From positions 1-33,112 of the forward strand of contig DATMNI010000202.1 of assembly GCA_035570275.1 (NCBI GenBank): 33,112 nucleotides of DNA, in the 5' to 3' direction. Position 1 is the first letter of the stretch; the number at the start of each line of letters is the position of its first letter. The notes beneath the pieces were generated by a model. That model did not search any database. It was not told where the DNA came from and was given only the letters and a program-made list of their open reading frames with translations. This document shows positions 23,108-30,303 of the stretch, in pieces. This stretch comes from DATMNI01 sp035570275 (GTDB lineage: Bacteria > Acidobacteriota > Terriglobia > Bryobacterales > Bryobacteraceae). The translations under genes were made by a program, and so were the position numbers.

Positions 23108-24469
23108 ATGAAATCTTTCAGCCGTAAAACCAGCGGCCGGCGCGCATTCCTTCAGGGTTTCAGCGGAGTTCTGGGAGCCGGTTTCTGGGCCGATCAGACC
23201 CTCGATGCGCTTCCGCAGAACACCAACACCAACTCCAGGCCTTCGGCATTGAAGATCACCGATCTGCGCGTGGCCACCGTCACCCGCGCGCCCATGACGT
23301 GCCCCCTCATCCGCATCGACACCAACCAGGGCGTCTACGGCCTCGGCGAAGTCCGCGACGGCGCCAGCAAGAACTACGCGCTCATGCTGAAGAGCCGCAT
23401 CCTCAATGAGAACCCTTGCAACGTCGATAAAGTCTTCCGCAAGATCCGGCAGTTCGGCGGTCCGGCCCGGCAGGGCGGGGGCGTCTGCGGAGTGGAAATG
23501 GCGTTGTGGGACCTGGCGGGCAAAGTCTACAACGTACCCGTTTACCAGATGCTGGGCGGCAAGTTCCGGGACCGCATCCGCTGTTATGCCGACACTACCG
23601 AATCCAACGACCCCAAGATCTTTGGGCAGCGGCTGCGGTTGCGCAAAGAGCAGGGCTTCACGTGGCTGAAGATGGATTTGGGAATCGACCTGATTCGCGA
23701 TGTACCGGGCGCGCTGACGTATCCGGCGGGTGAAGAACTGGGCGGAGGCGGGCGCAAAGAGCACATGTTCACCGGTATCGAGATCACTCACAAGGGCGCT
23801 GAATTGATGGCCGATTTCGTGGCCGCGGTGCGCGAGCAGGTGGGGATGGACGTGCCGCTCTCCATGGACCACTTCGGGCACATCAGCGTGCGGTCGTGTA
23901 TCCGGCTGGCCAAGGCGCTGGAAAAACACAACCCGGCCTGGCTGGAGGATATGGTTCCCTGGCAGCATACGGAATTGCTTAGGGAGATTCACGAGCACAT
24001 CGATGTGCCGCTGCTTACCGGCGAAGACATCTTCCTCAAGGAGCCGTTCATGGAGTTGTGCCGCGCCCACGCGGTGGACATCATCCACCCCGACCTGGCC
24101 ACTTCCGGCGGCATTCTGGAGACCAAGAAAATCGGCGACGGCGCGCAGGAGTTGGGTGTGCCGATGGCGATGCATTTCGCGGGGACCCCGGTATCCTGCA
24201 TGGCCAACGTGCATTGCGCCGCCGCCACCGAGAACTTCCTGGTGATGGAGAACCACTCCGTGGACGTGCCGTGGTGGGGCGACCTGGTGGAAGGCGTCGA
24301 GAAGCCGATCGTCAACAAAGGCTTCATCACCGTACCCGACAAGCCCGGCCTCGGCATCACCTTGAACGAGGAAGTGGTGAAGCAGCACCTGAGCCCGCAG
24401 GACCCGGGATATTTCGAACCTACGCCGCAGTGGAACGTGGACCGGTCGAACGACCGCACATGGAGTTGA
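23108..24469 (+). CDS. Tat-exported mandelate racemase/muconate lactonizing-type enzyme
   Basis: This 453-residue enolase-superfamily enzyme has an N-terminal twin-arginine signal (SGRRAFLQGFSG, residues 9-20). The capping domain covers about 48-165 and the TIM barrel the rest. Metal-ligand positions are Asp254 (SMDHFG), Glu280 (WLEDM) and Glu306 (LTGEDI), each 26 residues apart as expected. Candidate acid/base residues are Lys188 in LKMD and His356 in HFAGTP. An insert of about 35 residues (about 191-230) with a GGGG run sits between the lysine strand and the first metal ligand. Enzymes of this group abstract a proton next to a carboxylate, often dehydrating sugar acids; the exact substrate is not readable. 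It ends 5 bp before the RraA-like gene and surely shares its transcript. Confidence 0.88.
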   Translation: MKSFSRKTSGRRAFLQGFSGVLGAGFWADQTLDALPQNTNTNSRPSALKITDLRVATVTRAPMTCPLIRIDTNQGVYGLGEVRDGASKNYALMLKSRILNENPCNVDKVFRKIRQFGGPARQGGGVCGVEMALWDLAGKVYNVPVYQMLGGKFRDRIRCYADTTESNDPKIFGQRLRLRKEQGFTWLKMDLGIDLIRDVPGALTYPAGEELGGGGRKEHMFTGIEITHKGAELMADFVAAVREQVGMDVPLSMDHFGHISVRSCIRLAKALEKHNPAWLEDMVPWQHTELLREIHEHIDVPLLTGEDIFLKEPFMELCRAHAVDIIHPDLATSGGILETKKIGDGAQELGVPMAMHFAGTPVSCMANVHCAAATENFLVMENHSVDVPWWGDLVEGVEKPIVNKGFITVPDKPGLGITLNEEVVKQHLSPQDPGYFEPTPQWNVDRSNDRTWS

Positions 24470-24474
24470 CCCTC

Positions 24475-25431
24475 ATGACGAAACGACTACTGGTTACCCT
24501 GGCGGCCTTGTCTGCAGCCGCCACGTTGCTTCCCGCGCCGGCCCGCGCGCAGTTACATAGCTTGACCAAAGAGCAGATGACGGAATTGACCGCTCAGTAC
24601 AAGGGCGACCGGTTTCCCGACGGCAGGCCGAAGGTTTCCGACACCTTGATGGAGCGGGCCAAGGGCATGTCGGCCGAGGAGGTGTGGGCCGGACTGAACC
24701 AGGCCGGCGGCGCGGGAGGCGGAGCCGGCGGTGGCGGCGGGCGTGGCGGCGGCGCCTACCGCAACCAGTATGAAGACGGCTTTCACGTGCTGCATCCGAA
24801 CCTGAAACTGGTGGGCCGCGCGTTCACTGTGCAGTTCATGCCGGCGCGCCCGGACGTGGATGCCTACGTGAACGCCAGGGGCCAGGCGGCCGGATTGGGC
24901 AACCGCATGTACAACCAGACCGCCATTGACATGCTGCAGCCGGGCGACGTGCTGGTGGTGGACTTGTTTGGCAAGGTAGATGGCGGAACCATGGTCGGGG
25001 ACAATCTCTTCTACTACATCATGAAGACCACCAAGACCGGTGGCCTGGTGGTGGATGGCGCGGTGCGCGACCTGGAAGGCATTTCCGAGATGATGATGCC
25101 GGCTTACTTCCGCCGGACGCATCCCAGCGCCATCGCCAACGTGACGCTTACGGGCATCAACGTCCCGGTGCGGATTGGAAACGTGACAGTGCTGCCCGGC
25201 GACATGGTATTGGGCGATCCGGAAGGGATCTATTTCGTGCCGCCGCACCTGGTGCAGCAGATTGTCGACAACGCCGACACCATCCACGTGCATGATGAGT
25301 GGACGCGCAAGAAGTTCGACGAAGGGAAGTATAAGTCGAGCGACATTTATGGCAGCCCGAAAGACCCGGCGCTGCAGAAAGAGTATCAGGAGTATTTGAA
25401 GAAGAGGCTGGACGAGATCCGGAAGAAGTAG
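24475..25431 (+). CDS. Exported RraA-like protein (HMG aldolase fold)
   Basis: This 318-residue protein has a Sec signal peptide (residues 1-26, ending PARAQ). The RraA-like domain follows from about 105: KLVGRAFTVQFMPARPD, then LQPGDVLVVDLFGKVDGGTM, the substrate loop GDNL (175-178) and VVDGAVRDLEG with Arg198 and Asp199. In this family the GDxL and RD residues bind metal and substrate in 4-hydroxy-4-methyl-2-oxoglutarate or oxaloacetate lyases. A glycine-rich insert (79-94) separates the mature N-terminus from the domain. I chose ATG 24475, with TGGAG 9 bases upstream; the frame is open much further upstream inside the previous gene. Pairing with an enolase-superfamily dehydratase suggests a dehydratase-then-lyase sequence on a sugar acid. 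That role is inference. Confidence 0.86.
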   Translation: MTKRLLVTLAALSAAATLLPAPARAQLHSLTKEQMTELTAQYKGDRFPDGRPKVSDTLMERAKGMSAEEVWAGLNQAGGAGGGAGGGGGRGGGAYRNQYEDGFHVLHPNLKLVGRAFTVQFMPARPDVDAYVNARGQAAGLGNRMYNQTAIDMLQPGDVLVVDLFGKVDGGTMVGDNLFYYIMKTTKTGGLVVDGAVRDLEGISEMMMPAYFRRTHPSAIANVTLTGINVPVRIGNVTVLPGDMVLGDPEGIYFVPPHLVQQIVDNADTIHVHDEWTRKKFDEGKYKSSDIYGSPKDPALQKEYQEYLKKRLDEIRKK

Positions 25432-25433
25432 TG

Positions 25434-25456
25434 GTCGCGACCCTCAGGGTCGCGAC
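25434..25456. terminator. Perfect hairpin after the RraA-like gene
   Basis: GTCGCGACCC and GGGTCGCGAC form a perfect 10-bp stem with a TCA loop, starting 3 bases after the RraA-like stop codon. No T-run follows, so it may act as an mRNA end-stabiliser or repeat element rather than a classic terminator. The same core, GTCGCGACC, is the kind found in dispersed REP-like elements. Confidence 0.5.
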
Positions 25457-25493
25457 TTGATAAATGAGATGCCGGGGCTGGGTCAGAGGCTAC

Positions 25494-25518
25494 GGTGGCG
25501 ACCCATAGGGTTTCCACC
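25494..25518. promoter_or_regulatory. Imperfect dyad before the second DUF1778/GNAT pair
   Basis: GGTGG-C-GACCC (25494-25504) and GGGTT-T-CCACC (25508-25518) pair with one mismatch and one G-T wobble around an ATA centre. It ends 13 bp before the antitoxin ATG. It could be the operator bound by the ribbon-helix-helix antitoxin. I see no strong -35/-10 pair. Confidence 0.3.
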
Positions 25519-25531
25519 ACGGTAATCTCTC

Positions 25532-25815
25532 ATGCGTGTTGCACAAACAGAAACCACCAGCCGTGAGGCGCTAAACATCCGGATCAAGCCGGAGGTTCGC
25601 GGGTTGATCGATCGTGCCGCGGCGTTGGCCGGCAAGAACCGCACGGATTTGTGCTGGACGCAGCCCGCCGCGCGGCCGAGGAGACGCTTCTGGATCGAAC
25701 GGTTTTTGCCGTGAATCCGAAGGCATACCGGGAGTTTCTGGCACGCCTGGACGCTCCGCCGCAGCCGAATGAACGGTTACGTAAGAGCATGCAGACGCCG
25801 GCGCCCTGGGAGTAA
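25532..25815 (+). pseudogene. DUF1778 antitoxin gene with a one-base frameshift
   Basis: The first 39 codons encode a normal DUF1778 ribbon-helix-helix start (ALNIRIKPEVRGLIDRAAAL, AGKNRTD). At 25648-25650 (GATTTGTG) one base is missing; the expected reading is D-F-V-L-D. Without it the frame goes out of phase and stops at about 60 residues. From 25651 the normal family sequence continues in the next frame (VLDAARRAAEETLLDRTVFA, then KAYREFLARLDAPPQPNERL) to TAA 25813-25815. Restoring one base gives 94 residues, the standard size. The part that neutralises the toxin is therefore lost unless the change is a sequencing error or is bypassed. The toxin gene follows after 2 bp. Confidence 0.85.
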
Positions 25816-25817
25816 GC

Positions 25818-26333
25818 GTGCCCCTTTCGCCGCCTGCGCCCTTGGCTGATGGCCATCAGACCGAGGGATTCGCTTCCGGAGAATCTGCCCTGGACGACTG
25901 GCTGCATCGACGGGCCCGTGGGAATCAGGCCCGCGCGAATCAGGCATTTGGCGCATCCAGGACCTACGCAGTGTGCGAAGGCAACAGAGTGGTTGGCTAC
26001 TACGCCATCGCCTCCGGAGCCATCGCACAAACGGAGGTTTCAGGCCGGTTTCGGCGGAACATGCCGGATCCCATTCCGGTGGTGGTGTTGGCGCGGCTGG
26101 CGGTGGACCTTGGTTATCAGGGGTGCGGTTTGGGACGCGCCCTGTTTCGCGATGCGGCGCGCCGTATCGCCCATGCCGCCGATACCATCGGTATTCGCGG
26201 TATCGTCGTCCATGCCATCTCCGGGAAGGCGCGAGATTTCTATGTCGCGCTCGGCTTTGACCCATGCCCTCGTGATGCGATGACTCTGGTCGTGACCCTT
26301 GCAGATGTTAGAGCGACGCTTACCAGTTTGTGA
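25818..26333 (+). CDS. GNAT acetyltransferase toxin (TacT-like), second copy
   Basis: This 171-residue protein is an intact GNAT toxin of the DUF1778-linked group. Marks are the N-terminal EGFASGESALDDWLHRRARG, the strand NRVVGYYAIASGAI, the core VVVLARLAVDLGYQGCGLGR with its QGCGLG acetyl-CoA loop, and the end RDFYVALGFDPCPRD with the conserved tyrosine. The start is GTG 25818, two bases after the antitoxin stop. It is clearly diverged from the first copy at 3654. No inactivating change is visible: length, acetyl-CoA loop and tyrosine are all kept, although its antitoxin is frameshifted. In characterised relatives the activity is acetylation of charged tRNA. Confidence 0.9.
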   Translation: MPLSPPAPLADGHQTEGFASGESALDDWLHRRARGNQARANQAFGASRTYAVCEGNRVVGYYAIASGAIAQTEVSGRFRRNMPDPIPVVVLARLAVDLGYQGCGLGRALFRDAARRIAHAADTIGIRGIVVHAISGKARDFYVALGFDPCPRDAMTLVVTLADVRATLTSL

Positions 26334-26340
26334 TCGAGCG

Positions 26341-26645
26341 CTGCTCTATCGGCGCACTCCGGTTCCAGCCGGAATCGCCCTGCTGTCGATCGCGCTTAAT
26401 TAACGTGGGCGCGGCCGCGGTAGTTTTCGCGGCGATCAAGTCCGTGCTGGTCGACCCGCTGCTTACGTACACCCCGAAACCCTGGTGCAGATTGGCAGCA
26501 GTTCCCGCGCATGCAGGAGCAGTCGCAAACCGACTGGGTGGTCTGGAATGACACCCAGGAACTGGCCCGCAACACGCGCACGCTCGAATCCGTAGGGGTT
26601 TATGGCAATCGACCCGATGTGTGCGCTGCGGCGGGATTAGCCCGG
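26341..26645 (+). pseudogene. Fragment of an ADOP-type permease gene
   Basis: Pieces of an acidobacterial permease N-terminal region can be read in changing frames. LLYRRTPVPAGIALLSIAL comes just before a TAA, NVGAAAVVFAAIKSVLVDPL follows in the same frame after the stop, then ETLVQIGS in a shifted frame, then FPRMQEQSQTDWVVWNDTQE and TRTLESVGVYGN in a further frame. This is the first transmembrane helix and the start of the MacB-type periplasmic domain, equivalent to about residues 85-160 of the intact permease at 648. Both ends are missing and there are a stop and at least two frameshifts. It starts 8 bases after the GNAT toxin stop. Confidence 0.75.
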
Positions 26646-26652
26646 GGCCGGA

Positions 26653-27006
26653 TTAGATCTGCGCGGGCTTCCAGAGTCCCACGGTGTTGCCATCGGGATC
26701 GGAGAGCCAGGCAAAGCTGCCATAGTTCGGGATATCGACTTTGGGCACGAGCGTCTTTGCCCCCAGAGACTGGGCTTTCGCCAGATACGCGTCGATGTCG
26801 TCTACGCTTACATAGAAAATGGTGTAGTGATGGGGCTCGTGTCCGAGAGCGGTGATATGGCCTTGGATCCCCTGCGAAGCCAGGGTGTCGACCATCACGG
26901 CGGGGCCCATCTGGGACGCATTCCACCCGAATAAGGACGTGTAAAACTGGGCTGCCTGAGCGCTGTCGCGGCAGCCGATTTCGAAGTGTACGACGGGATT
27001 CGGCAT
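26653..27006 (-). CDS. VOC (glyoxalase/bleomycin-resistance fold) protein
   Basis: This 117-residue protein is a single two-module VOC protein: VVHFEIGCRDSAQAAQFYTS then LFGWNASQ, and IFYVSVDDIDAYLAKAQSLG then FAWLSDPDGNTVGLWKP. His-9 or so in VVHFEI and the late DPDGNTVGLW match the usual metal or substrate positions. Such proteins include glyoxalase-like and resistance proteins; the exact role cannot be told. I chose ATG 27006, with GAGGAG 7 bases upstream. The frame is open to 27210, but the extra 68 residues are not VOC-like. It is transcribed away from the 27.3 kb locus. Confidence 0.85.
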   Translation of the reverse strand: MPNPVVHFEIGCRDSAQAAQFYTSLFGWNASQMGPAVMVDTLASQGIQGHITALGHEPHHYTIFYVSVDDIDAYLAKAQSLGAKTLVPKVDIPNYGSFAWLSDPDGNTVGLWKPAQI

Positions 27007-27264
27007 GATCATCTCCTCGAAGTGTTGCGAGCTTCGAAGCAGGGTACCATGACGGCGCGCCGCGGTCAAAATCCTTGCAAAACCGCCCAAAAGCGCCAGT
27101 GGCGTTTTGAGCACCCTTCTGTTCCGCAGCAGTGAAACGCAGTTCCCAATCAGAAACACTACGCCTCGCGAAGCATGACAACGGCCCGCGGCAGCAAGTT
27201 GGGAAACCATGGTCTACCGCTTCAGGGCCGTTAGATCGATCGATACATAGAGGAGAAGCGCATT

Positions 27265-29577
27265 ATGAGCCAGGATAACGCCGAAATGGATCCGCAGGAA
27301 CCGGCAGGTCCGGCGCCGCAAGACGAAACTAACAGCAAAGACTTTCAGTTTGTCCTGAAAGCCCTGGTGGCGGCTTACGAACCGTTGCTGGAGCACGAAC
27401 TTAAGGCCGCCCGTAACATCGACGAGTTGAACCGGGAGGCTGGCATCGCCCCGCCAGGCATCGGGGAAGACATCGCACGGCTGAACCGGGTCTTCGAAAC
27501 CTTCTTCACTGCGGAGGTAGCCATCAGGCTGCTCCCGGAGGCAGTGCGCGGGCGCTTCGGCCCAGCCGAAGAGTGGCGCTGGTGCATGCAGCACATCCGG
27601 TGTTGCATGATCTTCGGCTGGCTGGTCTGCCGCGGACCGCGCACGTTCCGGGCATCTTCCCGTTACCTCTACCAGTATTGGATTTGTGTCCGGCAAGCCC
27701 TGGGGACGCCGGTTGCGGTTCCACCAACGGCGGACCAGCGGCGCGATTTCGATACTCTGGTCAAAGCCCTGGCCACCGCTTATAAACCGTATCTGACGGG
27801 CGAGCTGAAAGCAGTCGAACTGCTGCAAGGCGTAGCCGGTCAGACGGCGGTGCGAGTTTCGGAACTGGACGAAGGAGACGAAGAAACCGCCGCCATCTTC
27901 GACCGCCTCTTTACGCAAGAAACCGCTCGGGCACTGCTGGGGAGGGAAGTCTTCTCCACGCACAGCAAGGAGCCGTTCTTCTGGTTCTGCCGCTGCTGGT
28001 GTCTTTGCGCCATCCGCTTCGGCTGTTGCCTGGCCCGTGCCCGGCGGCTGGTCTCAGTGCGTTGGTGCTTGCGCTACTACTGGGACTGCCTTCGCCATTG
28101 TCTGCAACCACTGCATTGCCGGATCACCGGTCCGAGCGGCTGCATTCGCGGGCTCAGCGACATCATGGCAGGCAAGATCCTGGAACCGGTCGCAGGGGAC
28201 GCTTACGGCACCGACTTCGGCCACTATCTCATCGAAGTGCGCGACCCCGCGAATACGCTGCTGACCAACGTGGTGATTTACCCGAACGGCGCCGACAATC
28301 CCGACGTCACCCTCACACAGGGGAACTTCGCCATTGCAGGCGGGACCCTGGGCTGGATCGACGTGCAAAAGGCGGCACACGATGCCGGCGTCATCCTGCT
28401 GACCAGTACTACCTTTACCGTGACGCTCCGCGTCTTCGGAACCAACGGGGGCGAGTTGCAGCCGCCCTGCACCACCACGTACAGTCTCTCGGCCGATGAA
28501 GCTTACATTAAAAGGATCTCCACGCCGTGGTCGGTCAACTATCCCGATCCGTCCGAGCCGTTGCGCGTTGCCAACAACGCCTTGTCGGCGCTGGCAACCA
28601 TTGGCGGTTGGATGCACGTGCGCGGCGATGCCTTCGTCTATGGGTGTCTCGGTGAGCAAATCCAACAATACACGATCTGGGCCATTCCGGATCAGCCTTT
28701 CAGTTTTCCGCAGCCCCCGCCGTACACGCCCGTCGTCCCCGGCGCGAATTGGACCCAGATCGCGCACATCGAGTACGCCGCTCAAACCGTGGATGGAACT
28801 CTGTACACCGCCGACCAGGTGCGCGCCTACAACATGCTCAACGGGAATCCCGATCCGAGCATTCTCACCAACATTTGGGGAACGCGGGCTGAGTGCATCT
28901 CGGTTGCCATCGACTTTATCGACGACCTCATCTGTTGGAATATCCCAAGCCTCATCCCCAGTGAGTTCAACAGCAACCTGCTGCCGAAAATGAACGCCGC
29001 GGATGAAGGAGGAACCGGCAAATTCACGTTTCTGCTCCAGATAATCGATACCGACGGGAACCAGTTCTACGATGTGCAGCGGGCATGGGTGGATAACGAG
29101 CCGGTCCATGCCGCCATCACGGGCATCGCCAGCCTGCCGCCCTGCGCCGACCTCTACACCCAGTACCACGACGGCACGTTCAAAACGGTGAACATTCAGG
29201 GAACCGCGTGGGACCGCCTGATCGATCCGGCTGATCCGACGAAACCGACCAGCGACAACTTCGCTCACTTCACGGTGAATTTTCAGAAACAGGGCGCGAT
29301 TGGATTTGCCTTATTGATCGATTCGCCAAACCCGGTGCCCGCCCGGCCCCTGCCGTTGGGCGTGGGGACTCTGACGCCTTGGAATCTCCAGACAGTGGAT
29401 GCGGCAACCAACCCGTTGGGGTTACCCGCGGACCAACTTCTCGCGCCTGGACAGGAATGCACTTACGTCGTGATTCTTCAGGTTTGGGACAGCACGGTCG
29501 TGAATGAAGGCACCGACCATGAGTCCGGATACATTCTCTTCCCAATCAAGATCATCAACGGTCCGGAGCCGTTATAA
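27265..29577 (+). CDS. Unknown 770-residue protein: duplicated Cys-rich helical unit plus beta-rich region
   Basis: I do not recognise a named family. Residues 25-150 and 159-285 are two copies of one unit. Each starts DFQFVLKALVAAYEPLLEHE or DFDTLVKALATAYKPYLTGE, continues through an acidic helix (RLNRVFETFFTAE / AAIFDRLFTQETA), and ends in a Trp/Cys/Arg-rich block (WRWCMQHIRCC...YQYWICVRQAL / FWFCRCWCLCAIRFGCC...RYYWDCLRHCL). The second block has 11 cysteines between residues 242 and 293. From about 300 to 770 the protein is beta-rich, with Ig-like or tail-fibre-like stretches (YLIEVRDPANTLLTNVVIYP, HFTVNFQKQGAIGFALLIDS, ECTYVVILQVWDS). There is no signal peptide. AGGAG lies 10 bases before the ATG. 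It leads a three-gene locus with DUF1360-like and MPCCGQ proteins. Metal binding or disulfide packing is inference. Confidence 0.85.
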   Translation: MSQDNAEMDPQEPAGPAPQDETNSKDFQFVLKALVAAYEPLLEHELKAARNIDELNREAGIAPPGIGEDIARLNRVFETFFTAEVAIRLLPEAVRGRFGPAEEWRWCMQHIRCCMIFGWLVCRGPRTFRASSRYLYQYWICVRQALGTPVAVPPTADQRRDFDTLVKALATAYKPYLTGELKAVELLQGVAGQTAVRVSELDEGDEETAAIFDRLFTQETARALLGREVFSTHSKEPFFWFCRCWCLCAIRFGCCLARARRLVSVRWCLRYYWDCLRHCLQPLHCRITGPSGCIRGLSDIMAGKILEPVAGDAYGTDFGHYLIEVRDPANTLLTNVVIYPNGADNPDVTLTQGNFAIAGGTLGWIDVQKAAHDAGVILLTSTTFTVTLRVFGTNGGELQPPCTTTYSLSADEAYIKRISTPWSVNYPDPSEPLRVANNALSALATIGGWMHVRGDAFVYGCLGEQIQQYTIWAIPDQPFSFPQPPPYTPVVPGANWTQIAHIEYAAQTVDGTLYTADQVRAYNMLNGNPDPSILTNIWGTRAECISVAIDFIDDLICWNIPSLIPSEFNSNLLPKMNAADEGGTGKFTFLLQIIDTDGNQFYDVQRAWVDNEPVHAAITGIASLPPCADLYTQYHDGTFKTVNIQGTAWDRLIDPADPTKPTSDNFAHFTVNFQKQGAIGFALLIDSPNPVPARPLPLGVGTLTPWNLQTVDAATNPLGLPADQLLAPGQECTYVVILQVWDSTVVNEGTDHESGYILFPIKIINGPEPL

Positions 29578-29610
29578 GCGGCGCGGGATGGCGAGATCGT
29601 AAACACGAAG

Positions 29611-29640
29611 GCGGGCTGGAAACAGAGTCCGGCCCGCTTT
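29611..29640 (+). terminator. Hairpin plus short T-run between the 770-aa gene and the DUF1360-like gene
   Basis: GCGGGCTGG (29611-29619) pairs with CCGGCCCGC (29629-29637), nine pairs with one G-T wobble, around a 9-base loop. TTT follows. It lies 33 bp after the long gene and 15 bp before the next ATG. It probably ends or attenuates transcription, so the downstream genes may be expressed at a lower level. Confidence 0.55.
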
Positions 29641-29655
29641 CACAGGAGAAGCGAA

Positions 29656-30069
29656 ATGGAAACATGGCTGCGGTTTATCGCCGCCATCCTGGCCGCCTGG
29701 CGGATTACCCATCTGCTGGCGCACGAAGACGGGCCTGCTGATGTGGTGGTGCGCATCCGTAAGCGCCTCGGCAACGGCTTCCTGGGTAGCCTGATGGACT
29801 GTTTTCAGTGCCTCAGCATTTGGGTGGCGGCGGCGGTGGCGGGCTTTGTTACCACGCGGCCGCTCGATTTGTTGATCTGCTGGCTGGCGGTTTCCGGCGC
29901 CGCATGCCTGCTGCAACGGCTTGGTCGGGAGCCGCTGACGATCCACCCGATGCCGGAACCAACCGAAGGAGATGTGAATCATGCCTTGTTGTGGACAGAA
30001 ACGGGCGCAAGCCACGAATTCTCAAACGCGAACGGCGCAGCACCCCAGCTTGCCGCTCGCTCCCACTGA
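29656..30069 (+). CDS. DUF1360-like small membrane protein
   Basis: This 137-residue protein begins WLRFIAAILAAWRITHLLAH, then EDGPADVVVRIRKRLG, then the conserved SLMDCFQCLSIWVAAAVAGF with its C-F-Q-C pair, and a second hydrophobic helix DLLICWLAVSGAACLLQRLG. This matches the DUF1360 layout of two or three membrane helices with a C-x-x-C motif between them. The function of the family is unknown. AGGAGAAG sits about 5 bases before the ATG, and the same AGGAGAAGCG leader precedes the 770-residue gene. The last 29 codons are hydrophilic and overlap the MPCCGQ gene in another frame, so the C-terminus may be a late extension. Confidence 0.75.
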   Translation: METWLRFIAAILAAWRITHLLAHEDGPADVVVRIRKRLGNGFLGSLMDCFQCLSIWVAAAVAGFVTTRPLDLLICWLAVSGAACLLQRLGREPLTIHPMPEPTEGDVNHALLWTETGASHEFSNANGAAPQLAARSH

Positions 30070-30262
30070 CCCCGGCTCCGAGCTGAACAACGTACCGTTG
30101 CGCTATCTGGCCAACACTCCCGTCATGGTAAGGGGACCAGTAACCGGTACGCCCTACTATTTCTCGGACGCTCAGCGGGTGCTGCGCGTTCAGTTAGTGG
30201 ATGCCGAGGGTTTGCTCAAGACCCAGTTCTTTCGGCGCGCGGAACCGGTAATGCGCCAGTAA
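29981..30262 (+). CDS. Small MPCCGQ protein, unknown function
   Basis: This 93-residue protein starts MPCCGQKRAQ, then has a low-complexity Thr/Ser/Pro segment (about 11-36). It ends in a compact domain: VPLRYLANTPVMVRGPVTGT, PYYFSDAQRVLRVQLVDAEG and LLKTQFFRRAE. The C-terminal pattern (a strand with VRGPVTG, a YxF, and DAEGLLKTxFFR) resembles small proteins I have met next to DUF1360 genes, but I cannot name a family. AAGGAG lies 10 bases before ATG 29981, inside the DUF1360-like gene, and the two coding regions overlap by 89 bp in different frames. The paired N-terminal cysteines could bind metal. This is inference. Confidence 0.7.
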   Translation: MPCCGQKRAQATNSQTRTAQHPSLPLAPTDPGSELNNVPLRYLANTPVMVRGPVTGTPYYFSDAQRVLRVQLVDAEGLLKTQFFRRAEPVMRQ

Positions 30263-30303
30263 GCCTGGTCCCGGTGTGCGCCGCGGCAGCAGCAGACCGG
30301 GGC

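Noticed and set aside
25640..25660. Programmed ribosomal frameshift in the second DUF1778 gene
   Set aside because: Only three T residues and no slippery heptamer or clear downstream structure; a one-base loss or read error explains it more simply.
27088..27109. CAAAAGCGCC-AGT-GGCGTTTTG hairpin as a terminator
   Set aside because: It has a bulge and lies between two divergent genes, where no transcript should end; it may be chance or regulatory.
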